A stretch of DNA of 64,000 nucleotides from Mansonella perstans (GCA_037074765.1 JBAMDO010000059.1:62001-126000); one strand, 5' to 3'; shown: positions 11,635 through 26,714, counted from the first letter of the stretch. Notes: generated from the letters alone by a model not told the origin. Program-made: numbers and translations.

Positions 11635-14600
11635 ATGAAGCAGTATGAAATTTCACCAGAAATTATTGCTGAATTGATACAATTCCTTTCACCGAATATA
11701 GATCACAATTTACGACAGCAAGCACTGGACTATGTTATTGGCCTTTCAGCATCTGATCAGTTTAGCGTGATATTTCAGGTTTAACTTTTATGGCTTTTGT
11801 TTCTTTTTATGCAGAAAGTTTAACCTTTTACTGTTGATAATATAATAGATAGACATGATTTTGTCCTAATGATAATATAAACCATTGTTGGATTAAAATA
11901 AGTACTCTACTTATTCACTTAAGTATTATAAATCTTTGCATGAATCTCTTTCAAATGGCACATATGTCTATATTGCGGTTTATATAGGAAAGTTACAAAA
12001 GTGATCAGTTTTCAATAAAATTTGGTATTTTCCATTTGCTGATCCGATTAATAGAGTGTTTGCCTAAGCAGAATCAATTGATAAATTTTATGTCACCTAG
12101 ATTTTGCAGGTATCGCAAAGTTTATTACACTTCAAAATTTACCAGCTAGTTTTTTGTTTTCATGAAAGTTTCAAAAAGTAAAGGTGTTGCAGAATTAATC
12201 AAGTTTTTCGCAATAGTAAGTTGGCGTGATGGTCTTATTGCAGCTATTAATAAATAAGATAGCATGATTACATCTATAAGATGATGGTAGTTACAGTAAA
12301 GCGAATGGTACATTTAGTGACATATAACTGTCTTTAATTTATTTGGTGGAATAACTGTTATAATAATAACAGGTCTATTTTTGTAATCGTTAAGGGATAT
12401 TCAACAGTTGACAAGGTTCATATTTTTTATCGGAATATTTTGATAATCGCTTGTTCAGAAAACAAATAAATGCTTCTTTGCAGAGATTGGAAGCAATATA
12501 ATTTTATCGTGATTTTTTTTTACAGGCAAACAATTTCTTGTTGGGGCGATCACTGTGTCGATTAATTTGCGAAGATAATACCAATGAGAATGACATACTT
12601 CCAGCATTAATTAATGCAACTGCTACCGATGTAATTTGTGCCAAATATATAATTGATAACATTGAACTTATCCAGCAGTGTATTAAACATTGTCGGGATG
12701 GCAATAAACAATGTTCATTGAATTCAGCAAAACTTTTATCTAATTTGTCCTTACATTTCCCAGACAAGGTCGGTTTTTTCCTCTTATGCATTGTTTTATT
12801 TTAGATTGACATATCTCCTAAGGTTTTGGGCAAATTTCGTTGCTGACAGCCTGATTTGTTCCTTACGTTGTTCCGAGTTTTGCATGGTAATTTGCTAAAA
12901 TTTCAGTCGCTTTTCAAATATTCCTAGATTCTTTTCCTTTAATTATCAACATTTCAGCTGTATGATACTATGATGAAAAACTGGGAGGATTTTATTGCTG
13001 ATACAATAAGTAAGTTTTTTTTAAATCCATTTTCAACAGATAATGCAGTGAATAATTTAATTAGTGATCAACTTGTGATTACTTCAAATAGGCAAATACT
13101 GACTAGTATTTATAAGGGATTCTGCTTTTCAAAAGCACTGCAATGCTTACTGAAGTCTTAGTTTCCATGAAATATAAGAGTTGTAACCTGTGAAAAGTTG
13201 ACTTCGATTTTTTGACCTTTGGGTATCAGTTCCTGGCTATGTTGTAGTTAGTCTCAATTTCAATAATTTACTAGAAGATTTCAGAAAGATTAAATGATTC
13301 AATATCATATGAAGATACTGATTATCTCGGTTATGTGCTTGTAAACCTTACTTCAATTGCAAACGTTCGCTATTTGTTATGTGAAAAGTTTGTTCGACAA
13401 ATTCTACCGCTGGTAGATTTTACTAAAAGACCAGAAAGATGTCTAGTTGCGATTGATATTTTACGGAATTTGTGTTTTGAAAGCAGTAAGTGCAGAATTT
13501 TTTTTTTTGCTTTACTTTTTTGAATACACAGATTTTTTGTACAAAGAAAGTGAAATAAGGAATATAAGGAAAAATTATTATATTGCAGCTGAAATTGAAA
13601 CGTATGAAATATCGCTCTTTTTTCATCTCTTAACTTGATAAGTTCTTCATTTCTGCCACATATTCCAACGTATTCCTACAGAATCCAATTCTACTAAGAT
13701 GATATCCTCAATTAGATAAATTTAATTAGAATTACCGTCTATTTCAAAAATTTTCTTTACTCCTCATTGTCAGTATTTCTAAAAAGTGTGATGAGATTCC
13801 CCCTCTCCTTTTTCCAATCTACGAGTATGCATGAATCAAGTGGCGGTGTTTGCAAAGACTGATAAGATTGTCGTATCAGGTTATCAGTAAGCAATGGTAT
13901 GTTGGAGCATTTCGTCTAACGATAAGCATAGGAAACATCAAACAGGCTACCGCCAAAGGGGAGCTCTAAGCCGATTATGTCATTTGGAATATTCTGATTG
14001 CGTCTGTCATCACACATCAAGACTTTTTGTTTGTTCATTATTAAAGTTAAATTTTTTTTGCATTATTTGCTTTCTTATTAAAAGACTTTTTTCAAGAAAA
14101 TTTTTCCTTTCTAACCTGCAAAAACAAGGCGAAATTTGAGTTTTCATTCCATTCAGTATAAATTTTGCATTTTTTGTGAAATAGATGATTCAAACATTTC
14201 GAATTCCTTAATTTTAGGGCAAAAATTCAGATTGACATAAAATTTAAAAATGTTTTTGGATATGCGACAAAAATTATTATCAGACTATTCATAGAAACAA
14301 GATAGTTAATAACTATTTAAGCTGATGATATAACTTATCAATTAACTTATTTTTTATTTACAGAAAATTTTCTGAATTCAGTGAAAAAATTTTTGTCGCA
14401 TCGCATTTTCTCTGGTTTATTTATGCTGAAATGCTTGAGAAAAAAAATTTTTTTTTTTTGTTTTTTAATATATATAGCAGTTATATACTTTATTTCATAT
14501 AGTTTCACAATATTTTTGAAATTAATGACAGAATAAAGTAGTGGAATTATGATGCTTTTTTCTGAATTTTTTTTATTTCTATTTGGATTCATTCTAGCCT

Positions 14601-17600
14601 GTAGCTGATAAGATATTAGATAAAGTTGTTAAGTCATAATATTTACTATAAGGACTTCTGCAATGAGAAGATGGTGATATTATTTTTAGCTTTATTTGAG
14701 AGTAAAAGATAACGGTGCGAGGGATAAAAATAAACACGAATAAACTCGATAAAAAGTGTGATAGAAACAAGAGACTCTACCGTAATTGCTTATCATTTCT
14801 ACAAGTAAATACTGGCATAAGAACGGCAGAAAATAAAAAAAAAAGAATAAGAAGGGGCAAATAAATAAGAAAGTTTATAGAAGGATTATGGATAGTTTGG
14901 AATGCGGCAAATTAAATGGCGACGAAAGTTAATATCTTCTATTTGCAAATAGATTAACTCCTTAAATAGTTTAATGAAGCTTGAATTCAGTGCCATCAAT
15001 ACAATTGATTATTATTTAGTGAGGTATTTATGATGGTCTTATCATGAGTTTCCTTTTAACATGTTAATTTAAGACTTAATGTCGATTCAAGGATCAGTTA
15101 TGTGTATGTCCGGAACATAGACATGCAGAAAATATGCTAACATTAAATTTCAAGCAAATATTGATATTAGTGATTAGTGAAGTGGAAATTGGATATTACA
15201 GAAAAGAATCTAAGTTTCAAGTGGTGCTTTGACCATTGTTTATTATTATTTTCAAGTGTTGCTAACCATTTCAGTGATCAGAGTTTGAAGAAGAACGACA
15301 GGACGGTAGGATACACGAACAAAAACAAATGTTAAGCTAAAGACTTTAGGCAGACAGATTATTAAATAAGGGGTGTGAATTTAATTCAAATAAACTTGAA
15401 TGAACAACTTTTCATTGCATCATCGTATAAAATTAGATGGCTAATTTTGAATTAAAAAAAAAAATTTCGAGTGCAATTTTTACATCGAAGATTTTGCTAG
15501 TGAATGATTTTGATGGATGATTTTTGGATGAAAATTTTTTAGAAACCCCAATTATTGTATGAAACATTAGAAATAGCATTTATAAATATGAATATCGGAG
15601 AGATTTATAAAATAGTTGGAAAATAGAATATTAATAAAAAAACAAACATACCGCTATCACATGTTTTTAAAATTTTCAAATAACTACTTAATTTGCAATA
15701 CATTCAAATCTTAAGGCGAGGATTATTCTAATCTCTATATTTCGAACGTGAAATACTTACTAATCAGTTTTTTTTAACAGTTTTGTTATCACTGATAAGG
15801 TGAATGATTTAATTTCATTGGTTATTTAGAAAAATAATTCATCAGTAAGGTAAATCTTGTTAGATTTAAATTTTGTATAAACATTAAACAATACACTGAA
15901 ATCATTTATTTCTGTCAATATGATCTATTGTTTATAGAAAAGTTAGTTAATGCTAAATTGGAAATAGATGATAGAGGCATTAATAGCGAGGATAATAATA
16001 ATAATAACAACGTTAGTCATAGGTTAAATGACTAGCAAATAATAGTCGTTTGCAAATACACCATTTTCAATTTAACTTAAGTTTTTTTTTTTTTTTTTTT
16101 TTTTTAACCCAGTAGCTATAATCGATAGTCATTTATATCTTTCTCTTCATCAGTCTCTCATTATTATGTCCCTTTAAAATATAGCTGTAGCATTAAATTG
16201 TTTATTGTCATATATTTCTATATTTTGCATCTTTGATTGCTTCTTATTTAAAGTCATTTTCATTGATGATATTTGCTGAAGCATTGAATGCATTGAAAAG
16301 TGTATGTTGTATATCATAACTATCATCAACAAATTTTCTTCTCAAATTTCTTCCTTTTTTTTTTGGTTATTTTGTTTTCTCATTTATTTATCGAAGAATA
16401 AAAAAATATGCATGAACAGGCAGAAATAATGTGTGCATGTGAACACAGGTAGAAATAATTTGATGAGTGAGAAGAAAATTTGATTGATAACATTACTAAT
16501 GTTGATAATATTACAGAATGAAAAATGTCTTTGAAGCAGTTAATTTCTTTTTTTTGGTAGCAGATTTATTGCTTATCAGTGAGAGGAATCAAAAATATGA
16601 TCTCATAACCTTTTTTTTTATCAAAAATTGCTTTTTCTTTGTACACTTAGTAATACCAATAAATATTGATAAGGTATGATGATAGTGAAATTGTTCAACA
16701 ATATTTATCATGCAATTATTATAAGTCCAAAAAATTTTCCAATTAATTTTACTTTCACTTTCACTTCGGTTAATAAATTTCTTTTTTTCTTATTCACGAA
16801 TTCTTTTAAAAAAAAACGATTGATCTTTGTCATTTTCATTTTTCACTATTTCGACTTGAATATTTTAATTCTGAATTAGAATTAGAAGTGTAAATTTGAT
16901 ATTTTTCAGGTTATCATTCGATACTTCTGGACAAAAATGATGAGTTTTTGAGCACACTGTTGAAACCTTTGGCTGATGTAAGTGATAATTTGGATGATGA
17001 TGAAATTGAAAAGTTACCACTTCAATTGCAATATTATGAGGATCATCGATGTCAGGATTTATTGATCATAAATAAAATTATCGAGTCACTTTACCAAGTA
17101 AGTATATTCCTAATAAAATATTCGCATTTAATTATAGTTAATTTATAATAATTTAGACGGTTTATCCTCGTTTTATGATGATGCAATATGTGTATCATTC
17201 GTGAAACCAGTTTTTCCGATGTTACCATCACTAGCCGGCCTATCTAATCTGGTATGTTCGGGCCAAAATAAAACATGTAGCATTATACTTGAGATTAAAG
17301 ATCAGTATATTAAGGCAAGAAATGCTTCTGGAATCAATATTGCTAATAGTATTAGCATGTAAAATAAGAGTTGAGATATTAAATTAGTTAGTTTCTTACC
17401 ATTTTACCTTTGCTTCTGTCAATATAAATGCAATAAGTGTGCCGTTTCAAAATTTCAATTGTTTCATCGGTTCTTTTTTCCATTTTGCAGTTTTTTTTTC
17501 ATTCATCGAAATGTTGCTTCGGAACACATTAAAAATCATCAATGTCATTTATTTCAACAGTTTTGTATCACTTTTCGTGTTGTAAATTGAGCACTTCTTA

Positions 17601-20600
17601 TATTCCAAAGCACTCAAAGTTACACAACTTGTTCAAACAATTTACCAAGTTAATTTCGACTGAGTAAGGAAAATAACGAAAAAACAATATAATATAGAAT
17701 AATAGTAAATGTGGAAGGATCAATCGTATTATTTTATCTATATTTGTGAATATTATTAATCGTTATCTTTATTTAATTAAGATTCACTTTTTGTTTTCTT
17801 TTTAAGAAAAAGAAGAAGATTCATTTTTGTGGAAAGCTTTGAAGGAATAATTATTGCTTATTTTGCAAATAAACTTTGAAAATTCCTCGAAATGATAATT
17901 CATCTTTTGTCTTCAAGAACAACTGTTTTCTTTTTTTTCTCATACTCTTTAGGCCTACATCTCTGTAAAATGCTGTACTTAATTGATTAGGCGCTGAATT
18001 TCTTACTTCTTCATATGGAATTTTTTTCTGTTCTTCTATACCTCCTTCAATATTATTTAAGAATTAGCATTACCTTGATTTACAAGTTGATCATGTAAAT
18101 GTTGTTATCATCAGTTCCTTGGAGCTTTTTTTTTGCTTCTTTACATAATTATTTTTGATAATCACAATTGACTTATCCAGGTATTCTTTTATTTATTAAA
18201 GGATAATTGTCACATTCAGGAGGAGAATATGAAGTGTTTTGTGGGATGAGCTGATGAAAGGGCGAAATTTTTTTTTCTTAAAGTTTTGTTTAATTTAATT
18301 TAGGATTTTAAACTATAAGTAATTTTCTCTTATATGAGAGTGTGTTATTTCTTGACATCGAATAAAGGTACCTTTGAAATGAGAAAATTGAAAAAGGTAG
18401 CAAAAGAGAAGAGTTAAAGGAAAGAGAAGAAATTCACTCTTTGGAATATTTTATTTTGTTTGCATTGAAGATTTACCGGATTATATCATCACGAAGCATA
18501 TCTACATTTCGGTGAAGCAAAAGAGAAGAGAAGTATTGGATGAAGTTTGACCGAATCGTTCATTTACAACCTGACAATCTGACAGTTACCCTTTAGCATA
18601 TTTTCTTTGGTAAAACTAGTTCTTCCAATCAGTAGCTTCAAACTTGTAAGATGAATTGACAGAACTACTTGAGAAAGGAGTAAAGGAGAAGGCCGTTTTT
18701 CATATAATGGATTATTTCGATGTTCTGTTTCGTCTCTTGCAAGTTTCGAAAATTGTTGTTCACAACAATTTTTGACAAAAGCGCTTTTTTTATAGGCATT
18801 ACACTTTGATGCTTGCGCTTTTCTATTTTCTCAAATTTGCCAAATACTTTGTTTGAAAAAAAAAAACGAAAAAGAAAAAGAAGAGCATATAGGTCTTGTG
18901 ATGAAGATGATACTGATTGATTATTAATAGGAAAAGAAATAGTGATAATAATGGAAAAAGTAATAATTTCCGGTTCCTTCAATACGGAAAGAATGGAATT
19001 TGGGAATAGAATTTATCTATCAAAAACAACAACAGATTATTCATTGAATAACTGTTAATCATTTTGAAGGAAAAAGTTGTACAGGAAAATTTTCGGGTAA
19101 TTCAAAGTTTTGGCTAAATTCACCATAAAAAAATTGTCCCTGATAATTATTGACCTTTGCAGAACCCCTTCATGTGAGAAAAAGCTGTACTTGTTAGTAG
19201 TTAGTTTGTTAGAATGTATCGCTATCGAAGACATAGTTTATCATTGAGTTGAATTGTTTATCTTTTGATAGGCGATCACATAGGTTATGCCGATAAGAAA
19301 ATTTACGGCAACTTTTGCAACTCATAACTTCTGGCATTAAAGAGAAGCTTGAAATAAGCTTTCTAAAGACATACATTAAGGATATGCGACAAATATTATT
19401 CATTTGTGAAATATACAAAACAGATATCTTGGATTATTTATCAAAATAATTTTATGGTTGTAGTAATATGTCAAGAGAAGTTTTCCGAAATCTTTTCTAT
19501 TCCGAAATCATTAATCATTTCTTAGATGTTATAATCCTGAGATAAACAGTTAATGATGGATGCTAGTGCTGCGAATGATAGTAGTTTATTAATAATTTAT
19601 CACAGACAACAACTATACATTACACTTTTTTCCAAGTTTTGAAATGATTATCTAATATTTAAGAATTATTTTTTAAGTTTTTTTTCCAGCTAGTTTCATA
19701 GTGATAATATTAATATAATTGTAACTGTCTTATTTTTAGGCTGTTTTATGCTACTAGCGATATCAGTCAACAGAAATGACTGGGTGCATTCCTTTGATAA
19801 TAATTTTAAAAATTTAATTTTCATTATTTTTCTATTTTTTTAAATAAGTGAATATTTCTATCTAAGGATTCTTTTTTCCTTTTTTTTTTTAAAATGTATA
19901 CTGAGTGTAAGAGGAAAAGAAAAAAAGAACGAACACTGAACAGCTGAAGATTCCGGATAATTTTACATTCATCATTTCACGGTATTTTATGGCAGTATTT
20001 TTGGTGTTTTCAGGTACTTTTATAATTTAATGGAAGGGCAATTCCGATAAGTGGAGGAGGAAGAAGTTATAAGAGTAGTTTCTTTGTATTTATCAAAAGA
20101 AGAAAAAGGAAAAGAGAGCAGAAGAAAAAAATGAAAGTTGTGAAGATGTAATGAAGATTGCAAGTAATAATAAGGTTGAGTAATTGTGAAGACAAGGTGT
20201 TAGGAGGAAATAAGATGAGACGATGATGATGGGTGAAAGTATTAAATAATGTTAAAAAATAAAATGTATGGAACGTGAACATGTTTAAAGGAAATTAAAG
20301 TAAAAAAAAAAAAAATTTTTTTTGTGTGTTTAAGATGAATTTGTTTTAGAGGAAAAGGTGTTGAAGAGAGGAGTGTGATATTACTGGTTGATGTTATTGG
20401 GTGTCTTGTGTATTTTTTAATAGATCTAGTATCATTATTTGATAGATGGAAAAAAGAAAAGGAAAAAAAAAAATGAATGCAAATAAGACAAAAATTTTTG
20501 TGTACGGAATGAAAAATAAATGAAATTTGAAGTTGTAAATTTCCTGTTCATGTTAATGAAAAATTATCTCCATTTTTGGTTAATTCGTTAGAATGTTTGA

Positions 20601-23545
20601 ATTTTAAGGGAGAAAAGAAAAGAAAAAAGAGAAAGAAAAAGAAATGGATGAAAAATTTCACAATTTGTCTTTTTTTTCCCCTCCAATAAAGATAATTTAA
20701 AAAGAGGAGAAAATTTTAAAAATGAAAAAAAAATTCAACTGAATTAAGAAAGATACGAAAGTTTGAACAATTTAACACCTTTTTCTTTTTTTCTCTCACT
20801 AATATTTTTTTAAATTCTTTTTTTGGATATCTTTTCTCTTTCAATAATTTTTTAACTTTTTTCTCCTCATTGTTAAAATTACAAATGAGCAGTTTAAAAA
20901 AAAATAAGCTGTTTTTTTTTCGTTTTTTTGCCTGAAAAATTTTTCAAAATAGCAAATGGCAACTGAAAAAGAAAGTAACAAATGAAAATTTATTTAAAGA
21001 TAAAAATGTGTGAATAAAAGAATTTTAAAAATAAATGTCGATTTTTTGTTAATTTTTTTTTTTGGTGCTAATTAGATTTAAACATTTTAGCAAAGAATAA
21101 AAGAAAACAATAATAATAATGAAACGAATTAATTTATAATTAACAAAAGAAACGGCGATAAAATTAAGTTATATGTTATGAAATTTTTTCTTATGATAAT
21201 TTCTTATGTAGTAATTATGTCGTTTTTTTTTGAATTTGTTTGATAGAGAAATGTGAAAAAATTTTACATATATGTAAATGTAGTTTGATTTCTCCGGGAT
21301 AATTCGATGATAAATTGTGTACATGGGGTGAATTTTTGTGAATTATGCATAATGATGATGATACTGTACATGTGAAATTACAGTTAACAATATAGCTAGC
21401 AATCGAAATTATTCCATGATAATATATGCCAGTTCAGATTATGATTTCATACATATTATATAGGTATCTTTTAAAAATACAAAAAAACAAGCTTTTGATT
21501 TCAATGTTTTGTTTGAAATAAAGAAAAGGAAATGTTTGGAAAGAATGAAAGAGAGTATCATTAGTGATTGTTAAAACTGTTAGGAAAAGAATTAATGGAA
21601 CAATACTGTAAATATTAAATTTTTTTTTCTCGCTACTTCTTTCTCCTTTTTTTCTGAAAAATTTGTTTTATTTGAGAAATAGCGGAGAATTCAATCTCTT
21701 TTTTCTTCAGTTAATCCTTTTAATGAATTAACAATTCGTAAAAGTAATACAAATAGGAATAAGGTATGAGAAGTGAGGATCAACCGGTATCGTATTGTTT
21801 TGTAATTTCTTCGTTTTCTTTCATACATTTTCTTTTGCTTGGTGATACTGTTTCATTTCTTTTTTTCTTTTTTTTGATAGTAATAATAATAAATAACATT
21901 TGGAAAAAATTGCTAAATGCTAAAAAGTGCTGAATTACAGCAAAGTGTTAATTTTTGTTGTAAAGTCATTCTGTTAACTTTTTTTTGTTACTCAATAACA
22001 GTTCATATTATGCTTCGCATCATCATTATCATCAATTCTGCCACTTTTAGTAAATTAATATTATATGATTCAGGATCAGTATCAGTATCGTAAAATCTTG
22101 GAACAGCAGAATATGATCATCACTGTGTGTAATCTGTATCTTTCAGAAGTAATCATTTACTAATCTTGATATTAAAAAATGAGGAAAAGATATGAGGGGT
22201 TGGAAAAATGGTAAATTTGCCATTCAGTTGTTGTTATCTTGCAAACTCTCCTACAGACTCTCTTAAATGATATTTAATTTGACAAACTGTACTTTATGTT
22301 TTTTTGCAACAGTTATTTCATTTCAAATTTTCTTTCTCATTAAACATTTTGCTTTTTTTCTTATCCTGTTTGTTTTGTTTATTTTGTTTCTTTTTTTGAC
22401 GATTGGATATATGCATCTTTTTTTATAAATTACTGAACTGAGCTCCTTTTTACATTTCAGTTTGATATTAAACTCCGAAAGATTTTTTCTCTTCTTCCTG
22501 TCTTTTAGTTTAAACATTTAAAAAAAAAAAAAAAAACCTTAGTGTAGAACAAACGAATGAATGGTGTGATTTTAGTAGCGATATTAGAAACTAATTAGAA
22601 ATGCAGGAATCAAATATAGCTATTTAAGAAGCTAGAAGTTGAAAGTTTTCGACAAGCGAAGTGTAAGCGAAAAAATGAAAAACAAATGGAAAAATTCTGT
22701 ACGGTGAATATCATCATTTTCATATATTAAAAATAAAACTTTTGTTCCTTTCATTTAATTGAGAAAAGGATCAATACAATTTTTCGAAATTATTAAATTT
22801 CAAATATAATTTCGAAATTTATTAAATTTCAATATATATTTAATACATGCTTTAAAAGGATATATTAATTGTGCTATTCGATTCTGTCTCATCTGATTTT
22901 CTGTCTTTATGATTATTGAAACTAAAATAAACAAAACCGGACTTTTTTCTTTTTATTTTTTAAATGTTGATAATTAAACTTGCACAACTTTCTCGGTAAA
23001 TTGATTCCGAAATTTCATTACAGTTAACATTTCAAATTTGCGTTATAGAATAGCGTATTTAATGCTTCGTGCTTCAAAAAAAACTATTTGTAATAAATGA
23101 TATTGTTATGACTTTTTGTTTTAACACAAATAGCTCGAAATAGTTCATTTTCCAGATTTTATAATTTCATTACTGTTACCTTTTCTTCAATATGATTTTG
23201 TTACAGTTATGCGGAAGTGAAGTTGGTCGAAAAACATTACGTAGCAAAGGTATCTACGCACTGTTACGAGAATTTGATCGAGCTTCCTCAGCTACATCGA
23301 TATCAATATCAAAGAAGAATACATTATCGAATGAGACTGGTATTACGTGTAATGATGATTCGCAATCTAAAGTGCTTAATCGATCGAATTTGCAATCAGC
23401 AGTTAATGCCAATCAACAAATGATTACAGGAGATACTGACATGCAAGAAATTAAATTTCTAGATGGAACTAGAAATTTAATATACATTGATGGACAAAAT
23501 TGCTCAACTTTGCATGCACTGATTGGCTTACTTATTGAAGAATGA
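11635..23545 (+). CDS. hgh-1: HGH1 homologue (FAM203 family), eEF2-folding chaperone
   Basis: Six exons: 11635-11778, 12526-12768, 12958-13009, 13285-13485, 16910-17097 and 23207-23545. Phases match throughout (0, 0, 1, 1, 0), giving 388 residues against about 390 for human HGH1. Hgh1 is an armadillo-type alpha-solenoid that works with the chaperonin TRiC/CCT in folding translation elongation factor eEF2 in the cytosol. Diagnostic matches lie in the C-terminal half: LVNLTS, the RNLCFESS-HSILL segment, the motif LLKPLAD-(x)n-EIEKLPLQLQYY, then ESLYQLCGSEVGRKTLRSKG and YALLREF. Between LLREF and the final helix STLHALIGLLIEE is a Ser/Asn-rich insertion of about 65 residues that the human protein lacks. 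Introns 4 and 5 (3.4 and 6.1 kb) are long compared with the first three. The start follows a splice acceptor and agrees with the family's N-terminal helix. Confidence 0.93.
13486..16909. other. HGH1 intron 4, with a higher-complexity island
   Basis: Mostly AT-rich. The stretch 13,795-14,030 has clearly higher G+C and sequence complexity and contains complementary segments (see findings). A run of 24 T lies near 16,082-16,105. The short sequence ATGCGACAAAAATT at 14,262-14,275 recurs inverted at 14,388-14,401. Confidence 0.6.
17098..23206. other. HGH1 intron 5 (6.1 kb), no gene seen
   Basis: Long AT-rich intron between a clear donor (CAA|GTAAGT) and acceptor (TTACAG). The region 20.0-21.2 kb is strongly purine/pyrimidine-skewed, with many GAA/GGA and TTC runs. 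All open frames are short and Lys/Phe/Ile-rich. I see no nested gene. Confidence 0.6.
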
Positions 23546-26287
23546 AACTTCCGATCCTATATCTACATATGCCTGAAGTCTTAAAGCATGGAGGGAAATA
23601 GATTATGATTTAAAGTTATCAGGATTTTTTTATTTGCTGCATGAACGATGCCTAAATTGAAGGTTCCAATTTTACTGTATTTAATAAGAGAAATTCGTAT
23701 TGAATATAATTCATCACTTCGACCTGGCTTAAATTGATCTCTATTTTTTTTAAATTAGATGAAAAAATAAGTGTAAAATAGTCCTTTTAATCCTAGGCAA
23801 TGTTGCACAAAAGGGATGGGATGATCCTCATGTTTCCTTGACATAATGTTTATAGTTATAGTGTTTTTTCAAAACTAAAGTGTTGGATTGATTTTTTTTC
23901 TTTAGATTTTATTTAATGGTAAATTGTTAATGAAATGGAAATTTGTTCAGTAGTTATTTTAATATTTTTTACGATTTTACTATTTAAATAATCATTTTTG
24001 TTAAAACATTTTGAACAAAATGCTTCAAGTTTATTCGTTGAAAACACACTGAAGCTTAAAATTGAGCAGTTTAATTTAGTTTAAATGATGTGAATTACAT
24101 TGAACCGGTATTAAAACTTCTCCTTTGCTCCATGCCCAATTTATCTCTCTCCTTCCTTTTTTTCCTCCTCTTTTCCTTGGTTTTTTTCTTTTTTTTTTTG
24201 TTTTTCAGTTCCATAAAATAAATATTCATCATAAAAAATGATTGAATGTAATATACTAGCCCCTTAATAAACGCATTACACCTACCTGCTATAAATTTTG
24301 ATCTAAACAAACTCATTATATTTGCTGAAACATTCATTGGTAGCTTAGATATTAAATAACGATTATTTTTGAAATTTAAATTTAAAGAGAAAAAGTAAAA
24401 CAGAATTGTACTCCTTTCTTTTAAAAAAAGAAAGATATGTTATGCTGATATTTTAACATCGATTTATCTTTCACTCATAATGTCACCACCACCACCACCT
24501 CGACACAATCTTCATCATCATATGGATGTTAAAAACTTGTTGTTGTCATATCAGAGAAATATGTCGCAATTAGATCAGATCTAATTTGATCGTGACAATT
24601 AATCGAATAGTGTGTTACATTTTTGACAGGAATTTTCCAATGTTATGTCAATAAAATTTGTTTTTTTTTTTTTGTTAATGATGACAAAAAAGTAGAACTG
24701 AATAAAAAAAAGTATTACACAATAAATAAGTAAATAAGTATTTATTCGTTTTATATGAATAATTATTTACAATTGCTTGTCAACGTTTCTTCAATCAATG
24801 GCTTATTGAAAAGTATCACTTGAAAAGAAAAAAATAAGGAATGAAACAAGAAATGGAATAATTTTACTTTGACAAAGAGTATTAATAGTTTTTTGGGTAA
24901 ATGATACAACATTATTTTTTTTCTTTTTATCTTTTACATTTGGAAGGCAAGTAATTTTTTCTTTTTCATTAAATTTGAAATAAATGGAATTGTACTCAAA
25001 TGGAAGCAATTTCAATATTCATTTGAATATATTTAAAGCAAATATTATGTCACTAACCATTTTTATTGAAACCATTTGATTATTTAAGTAATGTATGCAT
25101 AGACATATATGAAAATTATTTCGAATTATTTTGTTAATGAATCGAAAAGAGAAAGGAACTGAAAATTGAAATATCACAAAAACAAAACGAAATTACCGGA
25201 AAGGAAAAATTAATGCGACATTAATTTAATTTAATGTGACTAATATATATCATTATCAGCACCATACATTGAAGAAACTCAGCCAAATTCTTTTTCTTCC
25301 TTATTCACTAGCAATATTTTATCAGTGATAATTCAATGCTATCTATTTAATCATTCGATCAAAAATCTTCATTATAGTTAAAAATTAAAAAAACAAAAGC
25401 AGCAACGATATATCATTGACTTTATTTTCTACTTCTGATAATACTTATAATTGGAACTAATTACAGTGAGATTATTTAAGTTATTAATTATTTTCAACAA
25501 CAAGCAACTGCTGTTGATATGTTGCGGCAATAAAATGTTTCTGTGTTTGTGTATTTGTATGTATGTATGTGTGTGTATTTATATGTATATGCCTGTAAAA
25601 TAATTCATTGATCGTTTGTAATTTCTTTTTTTCAGGTAAGAAAAGCAGAATCACTGTAAGTGTGAATAATTGAAATTTTATAATTTGGGAAAAAAAAAAA
25701 CGATAACAATCGAAACAAACAGAAAAAATTCCTCTTGAAATGTTTCATTTGAAAATGGGCAAATTAAAATTCAAAAATTTGAGTCAATTAAGCGAAATTT
25801 GCAGTACTATTAGTACAATAATAAATTTTTGCTCAGTGTATTAATCAGTACAATCAAAGTGAAATAAAAGTTTGCACCAATAGTTCAACTAAATCATCAA
25901 AATCAATCAGTCATTATACTATGATTGGTTATAGAGCAAAAGCAAGAAAGAAAAGTACAACACTGATTGAAATAAATTTAAAGTAATTCTCTATATAATC
26001 AATTAATATATCTGTAATTAATTAATATGTCTATTTTAGGTACAATTAATAGATTCATTCCAGTCTATGTATAAATATACGAATAAAATTTATCATTTTT
26101 TTCTTCATTTGATCATCATTATTGCTCATTATTTATCTTAATTGAATCATTTATTTAAAGGAAAAAAAAAACTTCACGAAAAATAAATAACTGATTGTAT
26201 CGGCGTCGGCATCAAATAATGAATGATCGATACTTTTCTTTCATAATTACTAATCATTATCTGTCTTTAGATCATATCCAACTGTAA

Positions 26288-26359
26288 TCAGTCTGCTATC
26301 AGTCTGCTATCGGTCTGCTATCAGTCTAACCAGTCTGCTATCAGTCTACCATCAGTCAT
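26288..26359. repeat. Short tandem repeat, CAGTCTGCTAT unit
   Basis: About six imperfect copies of an 11-base unit, with variants CGGTCTGCTAT, CAGTCTAAC and CAGTCTACCAT. Confidence 0.85.
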
Positions 26360-26714
26360 TAAAGAATTATATATGATATATGTGCTCAAATAGCTAGCTT
26401 TACCGTACGCTTGAAATATGTTTTGGTACCGATATATGATTATGATATCATTGTGATAGATAACACTACCGTATACCTCGAGTTATCTGCATATATGTAA
26501 CATATTCATATGTTTATCCGTCTAATGTTACCTACCTTAACGATACCATTTGTCGCAGAAATCTGAGCATAACATTTATGTGCAGTAATGTGCAATAACG
26601 ACTTACAAGTAACATGTCTGCTACGTCAAATAAATTGTTTGCATGAATGTATCAAGCGAAAACAGATTTTTATAAAACTGACGTTTCACGTATCCTTTTT
26701 ACATTCCTGTAAAA

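Noticed and set aside
12504..12791. Minus-strand frame opposite HGH1 exon 2
   Set aside because: It is an antisense shadow of a well-supported coding exon.
14262..14401. 14-bp inverted pair ATGCGACAAAAATT, with a similar word at about 19,383
   Set aside because: The words are too short and too few to call a repeat family; kept only as a note in the intron entry.
26288..26359. Regular short repeat considered as a CRISPR-like array
   Set aside because: Copies are directly adjacent with no unique spacers, and the genome is eukaryotic.
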